Under the pieces are notes generated by a model, which did not search any database, was not told where the DNA came from, and worked only from the letters and a program-made list of their open reading frames with translations. A program made the position numbers and the translations under genes. Below are positions 26,734-35,040 of a stretch of DNA of 35,040 bases, in pieces. Within the stretch, counting starts at the first letter, position 1, and the number at the start of each line of letters is the position of its first letter. Where the stretch lies: the NCBI GenBank assembly GCA_946411985.1, contig CAMKFY010000002.1, forward strand, positions 1-35,040. The letters are read 5' to 3'. Source of the stretch: an uncultured Clostridiaceae bacterium. GTDB lineage: Bacteria; Bacillota; Clostridia; Oscillospirales; Ruminococcaceae.

Positions 26734-29244
26734 CTAATTTTTAGCGTCATACCACGTTTTGCCTATTCCAACACTGCAAACCAATGGAACCTTTAATTTC
26801 GCTGCGCCTTGCATTTCTTCTTTAACTAAATGTGCCACATATTCAGATTCTTTAAGCGGTGTTTCTACTAATAGTTCATCATGCACCTGAAGTATTATTT
26901 TAGCTCCTAAATTCTCCTTTCTTAACCTATCTGCCACCTTAATCATAGCTATTTTTATAATATCTGCAGCTGTTCCTTGAATTGGTGTGTTTTTAGCCAT
27001 TCTTTTGCCTAGCTCTACAATATTCTTATTCTTAGAATTAAGTTCAGGCAGCTTTCTATATCTGCCAAATAGCGTATACACTCTGCCGGTTTCTTGAGCT
27101 TTTTTTAAAATATAATCAAAATACTGTTTAACACCAATATACGAATTAAAAAAAGAATCTATATATTGCTTTGCTTGCTTTGTAGACACCCCAATATCTT
27201 TGCCTAAAGAAAATGCACTAACACCATATAACACTGAAAAATTAACAGTTTTGGCTCTACTCCTAGTTTCTTTAGATATAAACCCAAAAATATTTTTTGC
27301 AGTTAGTTCGTGTATATCGCCGCCACTATTAAACGTTTTTAGCATGCTTTCATCTTCAGATAGCGAAGCTAAAATTCTAAGCTCTATTTGCGAATAGTCT
27401 GCATCTATTAAAACATTATAATTTTTAGCTATAAAAAATTTGCGCATCCTTGCGCCAAGCTCTGTTTTAACTGGTATATTTTGTATGTTTGGCGCGGTAG
27501 AACTTATTCTGCCAGTTCTTGTTTTAGTTTGATTAAAATGCGAATATATTCTACCATCACATTTAATTAACTTTTTTAAGCCCAAAACATATGTGTTCAT
27601 AAGTTTAGACTTTAACCTATAATCTATTATTTTTGAAACATCGGGATTGTATTTCACAAGCTTTTGCAATACATCCATATCTGTGGAATAACCAGTTTTT
27701 GTTTTTTTCCCTTTCTTAAGCCCCAATCTATTAAACAAAATAGAGGCTAGCTCTTTAGTAGAATTTATATTAAACTCTGTGCCGCAAAATTCATATATAT
27801 CTCTTTTTAAATAATTTATATCTTGCTCTAAAAAACTACAAAAACTATCTAGCTCATTTTTATTTATATAAAACCCAGCATTTTCCATTTGAGATAATAC
27901 TTTTGCAAGAGGCAATTCTATATTTTCAAGCAAAAAATTAAGCTTTTCAAAACATACCTTTTGTTCTAGTGATTTTATTATATCTAAAAAGCAGCCTGGC
28001 AAAGAGCAGTTAAACGCATATTTTAAAGCTAAGCTATCTATAGAAAAATCTGTGTCTAAAACGTCTACAATATACGCAGCTATATCACAAGAAAACACAA
28101 CAAAATTTAAAATTAAACCTTCCTTGTAGCAAAAATTATATAGTTCTTTTAAATTTGTTGTGCGTTTTTTCTTGCAAGATTTAGATATTATATTATAAAA
28201 AGCATCTTTTTTAACATCTTTTGTATATTCAAAAATATTATCCTTTGCAAAAATATATAAACTATCTTCAATATAAAAATCTAAATAATCCTCATGCTCC
28301 AAAAGCTCTAAAACATAATCAAAATCTGGGTTTTTAGTAATAGTATAAGAATTTGAATTAACATTATATTTTTTATAATCTTCATCACTTAACAGATTAT
28401 TTAATATTTTATTTAATTCAAACTCTTTTAAAAACAAAATCAAATTTTTATAATCTACAGCCTTCCTAGCATAACAATTTACATCTTTTTTTATTGGCAC
28501 ATCTAAACAAATTTGGCCAAGCCGCCTACTTAAAAAACACATGTCTTTTGCGCCTTCAGCTAAAAGCAATGTTCTTAACCTGCTTGAAATATCTATATTA
28601 TTAATATTAGAATATATATATTCCACAGTTTTATATTCTTTTATTAATTTTAAAGCTGTCTTCTCGCCCACCCCTTTAACGCCCGGAATATTATCAGATG
28701 CATCACCCATTAAAGCTTTAACTTCTATTAAATCTTTAGGAGTAAGCGAGAATTCATCAAATATTTTAAGTTCATCATAATAAACAGCCTGGTTATTTTT
28801 AGAAAGTCGCACACTAACATTTTCATTTATAAGTTGAAAACTATCCCTATCACCTGTTGCTATTACAGTTTTAATATTATTACTACTAAAAAAAGCAGAT
28901 ATACTGCCAATAACATCATCTGCTTCAAAACCTTCAATTTCACAAATATTTATGCCCATAAGCTTTAACATTTTCTTTACATGCTCTAGCTGCATTAAAA
29001 GATCGCAAGGCATACCAGTTCTATTTGCTTTATACAATGAATACTCTTTATGCCTAAATGTTGGAGCTTTCAAATCAAAAGCAGCCACAACATGCGTATA
29101 ACAACGCTCTTTTAAAATTTTGTCTATAATATTATAAAACCCAAAAATAGCATTAGTAGGAAAGCCACTAGAACTGCTAAGCCCCCGTACAGCAAAAAAC
29201 GCCCTATTTATTAGGCTATTGCCATCTAACAAAAGCAATTCCAT
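26734..29244 (-). CDS. polA: DNA polymerase I (degenerate 3'-5' exonuclease domain)
   Basis: 5'-nuclease domain (LLLDGNSLINRAFFA, GDRDSFQLI, PGVKGVGEKTA) and polymerase motifs (DADYSQIELRILA, RSRAKTVNFSVLYGVSAFSLG, LQVHDELLVE). No DxE motif in the middle domain. Confidence 0.96.
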   Translation of the reverse strand: MELLLLDGNSLINRAFFAVRGLSSSSGFPTNAIFGFYNIIDKILKERCYTHVVAAFDLKAPTFRHKEYSLYKANRTGMPCDLLMQLEHVKKMLKLMGINICEIEGFEADDVIGSISAFFSSNNIKTVIATGDRDSFQLINENVSVRLSKNNQAVYYDELKIFDEFSLTPKDLIEVKALMGDASDNIPGVKGVGEKTALKLIKEYKTVEYIYSNINNIDISSRLRTLLLAEGAKDMCFLSRRLGQICLDVPIKKDVNCYARKAVDYKNLILFLKEFELNKILNNLLSDEDYKKYNVNSNSYTITKNPDFDYVLELLEHEDYLDFYIEDSLYIFAKDNIFEYTKDVKKDAFYNIISKSCKKKRTTNLKELYNFCYKEGLILNFVVFSCDIAAYIVDVLDTDFSIDSLALKYAFNCSLPGCFLDIIKSLEQKVCFEKLNFLLENIELPLAKVLSQMENAGFYINKNELDSFCSFLEQDINYLKRDIYEFCGTEFNINSTKELASILFNRLGLKKGKKTKTGYSTDMDVLQKLVKYNPDVSKIIDYRLKSKLMNTYVLGLKKLIKCDGRIYSHFNQTKTRTGRISSTAPNIQNIPVKTELGARMRKFFIAKNYNVLIDADYSQIELRILASLSEDESMLKTFNSGGDIHELTAKNIFGFISKETRSRAKTVNFSVLYGVSAFSLGKDIGVSTKQAKQYIDSFFNSYIGVKQYFDYILKKAQETGRVYTLFGRYRKLPELNSKNKNIVELGKRMAKNTPIQGTAADIIKIAMIKVADRLRKENLGAKIILQVHDELLVETPLKESEYVAHLVKEEMQGAAKLKVPLVCSVGIGKTWYDAKN

Positions 29245-29742
29245 ATTTATAAAAAGCTCCTTTTAAACAAAAATACCAAAAAATATTACACATCTTTAAT
29301 AACAACACTTTAATTATATACGCATATACGCAAATTTCATAACTAACCATTATTCCTAAATAACATGCCTAATATTAATTTAAAATTTATAAATATAATT
29401 ATTAATTTGCTCTTACGTAATACTAAGAATATTAAATTTTGTGGACTATTCCAACTTCTATAATGCAAAATTTCTTACTGCTTAAACCATAACTGCATCG
29501 CCTACACATACAACAACATATGTCAACCACCGTCTTAAACAACTACTCCACAAACGTATAAGTTGGGCTACTGCATCCCTACTATAACACAGTTTTAGAT
29601 AACATAACTTTATGCATAGCTAATTTATAATTATATTATAATACCAAGATTCAAAAAATTAAGAGAAACGCTATGTATTGCACAATTCACCACACCACCT
29701 ATAAAAACGTGTGATTTCTTGCTCACAATGTGTTAAACAAAA

Positions 29743-30921
29743 CTAAACCGTTGTGCTATTTAAAACTGCATTTTTTAACTTAGACGACATATCTAACCTT
29801 TCCCACGGCAAATTTAAATCTTCTCGCCCAAAATGACCATAACTAGAAAGTTCACTATAAATAGGGTTTAGTAAATTTAACTTCTCTATTATGGCAGCTG
29901 GCCTAAAATCAAACATTTCTCGCACAATACGCTGCAAAACAGAATCTGGCACAACGCCAGTGTTAAAGGTGTCCACCAACACAGAAACAGGCTGAGCTAC
30001 TCCTATGGCATACGCAATCTGCACCTCACACCTTTTAGCCAATAGAGCAGCCACTATGTTTTTGGCTATATACCGTGCAAAATAAGCGCCACTCCTATCA
30101 AGTTTGCTTGGGTCTTTCCCGGAAAAAGCACCGCCACCATGCCTTGCATAACCCCCGTAGCTATCTACCATTAACTTTCTACCGGTAAGCCCGCTATCTG
30201 CCACAGGCCCGCCAAGAACAAATCTACCCGAAGGATTTATAATTATATTAGTATCTGGGGAGAATAAATTAGACGGCAAAGTATTTAATATAACATTATT
30301 TAATATATCCTGTTTTATTCTTTCAAAAGGTATACCTTCGTCATGCTGAGCAGACACCAAAACCGTGCTTAAAGAAAAAGGTTTACCATCTACATATTTT
30401 ACCGTTACCTGAGTTTTTCCATCGGGTCTTAAATATGGAATAATACCTTCTTTACGCACAAAATCTAAACGGCGAGCAATGCTATGAGCAAGCTTTATTG
30501 CAAGCGGCATAAATTCTTTAGTTTCATTGCAAGCATAACCAAAAACCAAGCCTTGGTCTCCAGCTTTTAGCTCATTCAACCTGCCAGCACCTTTTTTTAA
30601 CATGCCAGCAGCTATATCACGCGATTGATCGGATATATTGCAAATAACAGCACAGTTATTCGCGTCAAACCCATAATCTAATTTAACATAACCAATATCT
30701 TTTAAAACACTTCGCACAATTTTTTGCATATCTACATAGCATTTAGTAGTTATTTCGCCAAACAACATAACCATGCCGGTGCTACATATAACTTCACACG
30801 CCACCCTGCCCAAACTATCTCTTTTTATTATTTCATCTAAAATAGTATCTGCTATTCTATCGCATATTTTATCTGGATGCCCTTGCGTCACCGATTCTGA
30901 AGTAAAATATTTTACGTCCAT
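29743..30921 (-). CDS. metK: S-adenosylmethionine synthetase
   Basis: FTSESVTQGHPDKICDRIAD, GDQGLVFGYA, GRFVLGGPVADSGLTGRKLMVDSYGGYARHGGGAFSGKDPSKLDRSGAYFARYIAKN. Confidence 0.97.
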   Translation of the reverse strand: MDVKYFTSESVTQGHPDKICDRIADTILDEIIKRDSLGRVACEVICSTGMVMLFGEITTKCYVDMQKIVRSVLKDIGYVKLDYGFDANNCAVICNISDQSRDIAAGMLKKGAGRLNELKAGDQGLVFGYACNETKEFMPLAIKLAHSIARRLDFVRKEGIIPYLRPDGKTQVTVKYVDGKPFSLSTVLVSAQHDEGIPFERIKQDILNNVILNTLPSNLFSPDTNIIINPSGRFVLGGPVADSGLTGRKLMVDSYGGYARHGGGAFSGKDPSKLDRSGAYFARYIAKNIVAALLAKRCEVQIAYAIGVAQPVSVLVDTFNTGVVPDSVLQRIVREMFDFRPAAIIEKLNLLNPIYSELSSYGHFGREDLNLPWERLDMSSKLKNAVLNSTTV

Positions 30922-30949
30922 TTTAAACCTCCAATTTAACTGAAAAAGC

Positions 30950-32548
30950 CTATTCTAAAAAATCTTTTAACTTTTTAGACCTGCTAGGATGGCGCAACTT
31001 TCTAAGCCCTTTTGCTTCTATTTGCCTAATACGCTCCCTTGTAACTTTAAACGCTCGCCCAACCTCTTCTAAAGTTCTACTTTTACCATCATATAAACCA
31101 AATCTTAATCTAAGCACCATTGCCTCTCTTGGAGTTAAACTATCTAATACTACTTTTAAATTCTCTCTTAATAAACTGTGCGTAGCAGCTTCTGAAGGAG
31201 CAGAAGCATCATCATCTGGAATGAAATCTGAAAGATGGCTATCTTCCTCCTCGCCAACAGGAGTTTCTAGCGAAACTGGGTCTTGCGACACTCTAAGCAC
31301 CTCTTTCACCTTTGGCTCTGGTATTCCAAGAACGTCTGCAATCTCTTCAGGGCGCGCCTCACAACCATTTTTGTGTAATAACTGGCTAGACACTTTCTTA
31401 ACCTTATTTAATATTTCAACAACATGCACCGGAATTCTTATTGTTCTCGCCTGATCTGCTATTGCTCTTGTTATGGCCTGGCGAATCCACCATGTGGCGT
31501 AGGTGGAAAATTTGAAACCTTTTGTATAATCAAATTTATCCACAGCCCGCATAAGCCCCAAATTGCCTTCTTGAATAAGGTCTAGAAGTTGCAAACCCCT
31601 GCCTAAATATTTCTTAGCAATAGACACCACCAAACGCAAATTTGCCTCTGCCAACCTCTCCTTAGCGCGCACGCTGCCATTAGACTTATCTTCCGCTAAA
31701 GACACCTCTTCATCGGCGCTTAAAAGCGGCACCTTGCCTATTTCTTTTAAATAAAGTTTAACAGGGTCTGCCAAATTAACAATGCCAGAATAAGAGCCCA
31801 TCATATCATCTAAATCGGCAGATACGTCTATTGTGGAATCTGTATCGGGGCTATCTTCAATTGAATCTTCTATTTTTATGTTATTTTGTTCTAAATTTCT
31901 ATAAAAGCTTTCTGTTTGTTCTACAGATAAATTTAGCTCATCTAGAGTTATATCTATCTCCTGCTTATTTAATTTGCCCTTTCTCCTGCCTTTTTCTAAT
32001 AGTTCCTTGCAAACAAAAGCAGGGTCTACCTTAAAAACGTCATCCTTTTCATAGTCTCCATATTCGCTATCTGAAGCCTCCCTGGCTGCATTTTCATCTG
32101 AATCAGTATACAAATTTTGAGGCTCCGCTATTTCCGATATTTTTATATTGAGCTCCTTTAATTTATCATAAAAACATTCTATTTGAGCGCCTGTTAAATT
32201 TAGCTTAGAAATTACAAAATCTACCTCTTTACTAGAAAGCACCCCATCTCGCGCGCCCTTTTTTATTAAACTATTATACACATTACTTGCATTGTATGGC
32301 TCTAAAACGCTATCATCTACAAGCTTTATATTCAAACTTCGCAATCTATCATATATAACTTTTAGCTCGCAATCTTTTAAATTAAACCTGCTTTTTAAAG
32401 AAAACTCTATTTCCTTAATGCTAAGCTCTCCATATTTTTTACCCCTTTTCACCATACCATCAAAAATAACTTTAAAATCAGACACATTTTTAATATTCAG
32501 CTCTTTAATATCCTTACTTAAACCCTTCAACTTTATGCTATCTGGCAT
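30950..32548 (-). CDS. rpoD: Primary RNA polymerase sigma factor (sigma-A/RpoD) with expanded N-terminus
   Basis: Regions 1.2-4: [116 protein letters not shown]. Strong GGAGG RBS. Confidence 0.96.
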   Translation of the reverse strand: MPDSIKLKGLSKDIKELNIKNVSDFKVIFDGMVKRGKKYGELSIKEIEFSLKSRFNLKDCELKVIYDRLRSLNIKLVDDSVLEPYNASNVYNSLIKKGARDGVLSSKEVDFVISKLNLTGAQIECFYDKLKELNIKISEIAEPQNLYTDSDENAAREASDSEYGDYEKDDVFKVDPAFVCKELLEKGRRKGKLNKQEIDITLDELNLSVEQTESFYRNLEQNNIKIEDSIEDSPDTDSTIDVSADLDDMMGSYSGIVNLADPVKLYLKEIGKVPLLSADEEVSLAEDKSNGSVRAKERLAEANLRLVVSIAKKYLGRGLQLLDLIQEGNLGLMRAVDKFDYTKGFKFSTYATWWIRQAITRAIADQARTIRIPVHVVEILNKVKKVSSQLLHKNGCEARPEEIADVLGIPEPKVKEVLRVSQDPVSLETPVGEEEDSHLSDFIPDDDASAPSEAATHSLLRENLKVVLDSLTPREAMVLRLRFGLYDGKSRTLEEVGRAFKVTRERIRQIEAKGLRKLRHPSRSKKLKDFLE

Positions 32549-32576
32549 TTTAAAAATCCTCCTTTCAATAAAACAA

Positions 32577-34331
32577 TTAACGTTTTAATTCCGCTTTTTC
32601 CCTTCTTGCCTTTTCTATTTCTTCTAATGTCATAGTAGAGATATCTTCAGCTTTTTTTTCATACTCCATACGCAATATTTTAATAAAATCTTTAACCTCG
32701 TCTAAACTATTATTATAGATGTTCTTATTATTTAAAATTTTACAAAGTCTGCTTATGCCGTTAAAATCTAACACCTTATGAAAAGCAGCTATATCTATAT
32801 ACTCTTTAGAAATTATTAATTTAACCAAAAAATTATATACAGTTTTACACCAAATTACATTAAAATATTTTTCATCTAAAACAGAACTTATTGCTAAAAA
32901 ACTATCAGGGTTGTAATATAAATACCTAATAATTCCTTCCTGCGCTCTTACAAATTTGTTGGGCACGCCATCATTTTCTTTTCTATTCTTAATAATATTA
33001 ACAATAACACCGCTGTCATACTTTTTTTTATTTATTTTACTTTTTCTATTTATTAAATATTTTACATAATTTGAAATAACATATTTATCTATTTTTAAAC
33101 TAGCGCAAAAACCAGACATATACACATCCCTTTTAACCGGGTCTTTAATATCTGCTAACGTAGCGCAATATTCATCTATATATTGCTTCTTTTCATCTAC
33201 ATCTGCAATATTATATTTTTCAATAATGCTCTTTAGCTTTAACCTTTCTGAGCTATACGCATTATTTATGGCAAGTTTAAAACTAGCCGCACCAAATCTA
33301 TTTATATATTCATCTGGGTCTTTAGCGTCGTTTAAATTTAAAATTTTTGGCGTAACGCCTACCTCATTAAACAAAATATCTGCTCTGTTTGACGCCATTC
33401 TGCCTGCGCTGTCCATGTCGTAAGCTAGAAATATATTCTTTCTATATCGGCATAAAAGCCGCACCTGCTCTCGTGATATTGCCGTGCCAAGGCTTGCAAC
33501 AGCCATATTAAAACCATGCTGAAAAAGCGAAACGACGTCCATGTAGCCTTCGCACACTACAAAGCCGTTAAAACTACTATTTTTAGCAAAATTTAAGCCA
33601 AACAAACCAAGTTTCTTTTTAAAAACCAAGCTATCTGCGCTGTTAATATATTTTGGGGAATCTACCTCATTTAAAACGCGGCCACCAAACCCTACAACAT
33701 CACCTTTTATGTCTATTATTGGAAAAATCAATCTATTTCTAAACTTATCATAATAATTACCGTTTTTAGATTTTAAAACCAAATCTGCTTCTAACATTTC
33801 ATTATAAGAAAAACCTTTGTTCTTTAAATAGAGCTTTAAATTGTGCCAACCTGGAAGCGCCAAACCGAGCCCAAATTTAACAATTGTGCTCTTTTTTAAT
33901 AAACGTTTATTTAACAAATAGGCTAAAGTTTGTTTATTTTCAGGGTTGCGTATATTATTAAAATAATAACGTGCAGCTTCTCTATTTATATTTAAAATTC
34001 TCTCTTTTTTTTTGCTATCCTCATATTGGACGTCTTCATTTGGCAATTCCAAACCTGCATATTTAGCCAAATATTTAACAGACCCCAAATAATCTAAATT
34101 CTCTATCTTTTCAATAAAACTTATAACGTCGCCGCCCACCGAACAGCCAAAGCAATAAAAACTCTGCGTATCTTCAAAAACGACAAAAGATGGCGTTTTT
34201 TCAGAATGAAAGGGACAGCAACACTTCTTAGTTCTCCCACTATTTTTAAGTTCCACGTAATTAGAAACTATAGAAGTAATATCACAAATGCTTTTTAGTC
34301 GAAAAATGAAGTCTCCACTTAATTTAACCAT
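32577..34331 (-). CDS. dnaG: DNA primase
   Basis: Zinc finger [13 protein letters not shown]...[15 protein letters not shown] basic motif; [34 protein letters not shown]. Confidence 0.96.
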   Translation of the reverse strand: MVKLSGDFIFRLKSICDITSIVSNYVELKNSGRTKKCCCPFHSEKTPSFVVFEDTQSFYCFGCSVGGDVISFIEKIENLDYLGSVKYLAKYAGLELPNEDVQYEDSKKKERILNINREAARYYFNNIRNPENKQTLAYLLNKRLLKKSTIVKFGLGLALPGWHNLKLYLKNKGFSYNEMLEADLVLKSKNGNYYDKFRNRLIFPIIDIKGDVVGFGGRVLNEVDSPKYINSADSLVFKKKLGLFGLNFAKNSSFNGFVVCEGYMDVVSLFQHGFNMAVASLGTAISREQVRLLCRYRKNIFLAYDMDSAGRMASNRADILFNEVGVTPKILNLNDAKDPDEYINRFGAASFKLAINNAYSSERLKLKSIIEKYNIADVDEKKQYIDEYCATLADIKDPVKRDVYMSGFCASLKIDKYVISNYVKYLINRKSKINKKKYDSGVIVNIIKNRKENDGVPNKFVRAQEGIIRYLYYNPDSFLAISSVLDEKYFNVIWCKTVYNFLVKLIISKEYIDIAAFHKVLDFNGISRLCKILNNKNIYNNSLDEVKDFIKILRMEYEKKAEDISTMTLEEIEKARREKAELKR

Positions 34332-34480
34332 ATTGAACCCTTTAAATCAAACAAATATATGTAAAAATTTAATAATTCAACCATTCAAAAAATATATTTC
34401 CACCACCAACTCTTAATACTATTTGCTATAAAGTTATATTTAAACCTGAAACGTCTAAAATATTAATTAACAATTTAAAA

Positions 34481-35040
34481 CTATAACTTTACTCTCTCTC
34501 GCAAACTTTTTACAAAATATATTAACACTTCTCCATTTGTTACTTCTACTAAATTTTGCCTCGTTTTTTCAGAATATATTCGCTCCACCAATATTTTAAA
34601 TTCTACCTCATTTGTGAATATCTTTTCAATAACATTAACATTACAACTACTAAAAACCACTTCCACCTTTTTAATATATTTATAGCCAACCAACACTTTA
34701 AAACAGTCACACAACGTGCTTTTAGCCAATGTGGCACTTCTTATAAGTTCCTTACAGCTATTAGAATATGCTGCCACTAAGCCACCAGTGCCTAAAAGAG
34801 TGCCACCAAAATACCTAGTTACCACAACACAAACATCATACACCATTTCCTTTTTTAAAACATCTAATATTGGCTTCCCTGCTGTTGCGTGTGGTTCTTT
34901 GTCATCACTATAATAGGTTAGGCCTCCGCTATAAATATTGTAGGCCGGCACATTATGCGTAGCATCTTTATACTTTAATTTAATACTTTTTATAAAATTT
35001 ATAGCCTCATCTTTATTTCTAACATAGCCAATATTACCTA
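34481..35040 (-). CDS. YigZ/IMPACT-family protein, truncated by the right window edge
   Basis: The reading frame extends past the listed start to the edge: GNIGYVRNKDEAINFIKSIKLKYKDATHNVPAYNIYSGGLTYYSDDKEPHATAGKPIL...VTRYFGGTLLGTGGLVAAYS. The listed Met is an internal GTG within 'HNVPAY'. Confidence 0.9.
   Translation of the reverse strand, partial: GNIGYVRNKDEAINFIKSIKLKYKDATHNVPAYNIYSGGLTYYSDDKEPHATAGKPILDVLKKEMVYDVCVVVTRYFGGTLLGTGGLVAAYSNSCKELIRSATLAKSTLCDCFKVLVGYKYIKKVEVVFSSCNVNVIEKIFTNEVEFKILVERIYSEKTRQNLVEVTNGEVLIYFVKSLRERVKL

Noticed and set aside
26734-29244. polA as unusual because its 3'-5' exonuclease motifs are missing
   Set aside because: Loss of the proofreading site in Pol I is well known in Bacillota; not notable.
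29400-29640. 6S RNA call in the metK-polA gap
   Set aside because: Some long-range complementarity is present, but I could not fold a long rod with a central bubble; left as an unspecified structured-region observation.
30922-30949. SAM riboswitch upstream of metK
   Set aside because: Only ~28 nt separates rpoD and metK, with a plain RBS; no space for an aptamer.

Overview
This window is an AT-rich chromosomal segment from a low-GC, endospore-forming Bacillota (Clostridia-like) genome. It is mostly housekeeping genes. In order they are: bofA (partial) and yaaL (DUF2508); a ZnuABC-type metal ABC transporter; tRNA-Arg(CCG); malic enzyme; murD; two tandem M42 peptidase-family genes; a methionine-gamma-lyase-family protein; rplS; cysK; a YjeM-like APC permease; a Ca2+-type P-type ATPase; two tandem FolT-family ECF S components; ispH-plsC-cmk; a DivIVA-like coiled-coil gene; ftsZ; a GT2 glycosyltransferase; a zinc-ribbon protein; sigE-spoIIGA; polA; metK-rpoD-dnaG; and a partial YigZ/IMPACT gene. 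I see no CRISPR array, prophage, transposase or obvious defence island. The observations most worth a second look are: (1) a primary sigma factor whose N-terminus carries three tandem region-1.1-like modules; (2) an M42 peptidase paralog in which all five expected metal ligands are substituted, next to an intact paralog; (3) an FtsZ whose C-terminal tail ends in 21-bp/7-aa tandem repeats directly abutting a duplicated 5' fragment of the neighbouring DivIVA-like gene; (4) four separate short-range (about 140-255 bp offset) degenerate direct duplications at gene ends and intergenic regions; (5) a tRNA-like remnant lacking most of its anticodon arm; and (6) a putative small RNA upstream of tRNA-Arg. 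All functional calls come from reading motifs by eye; no database search was run.
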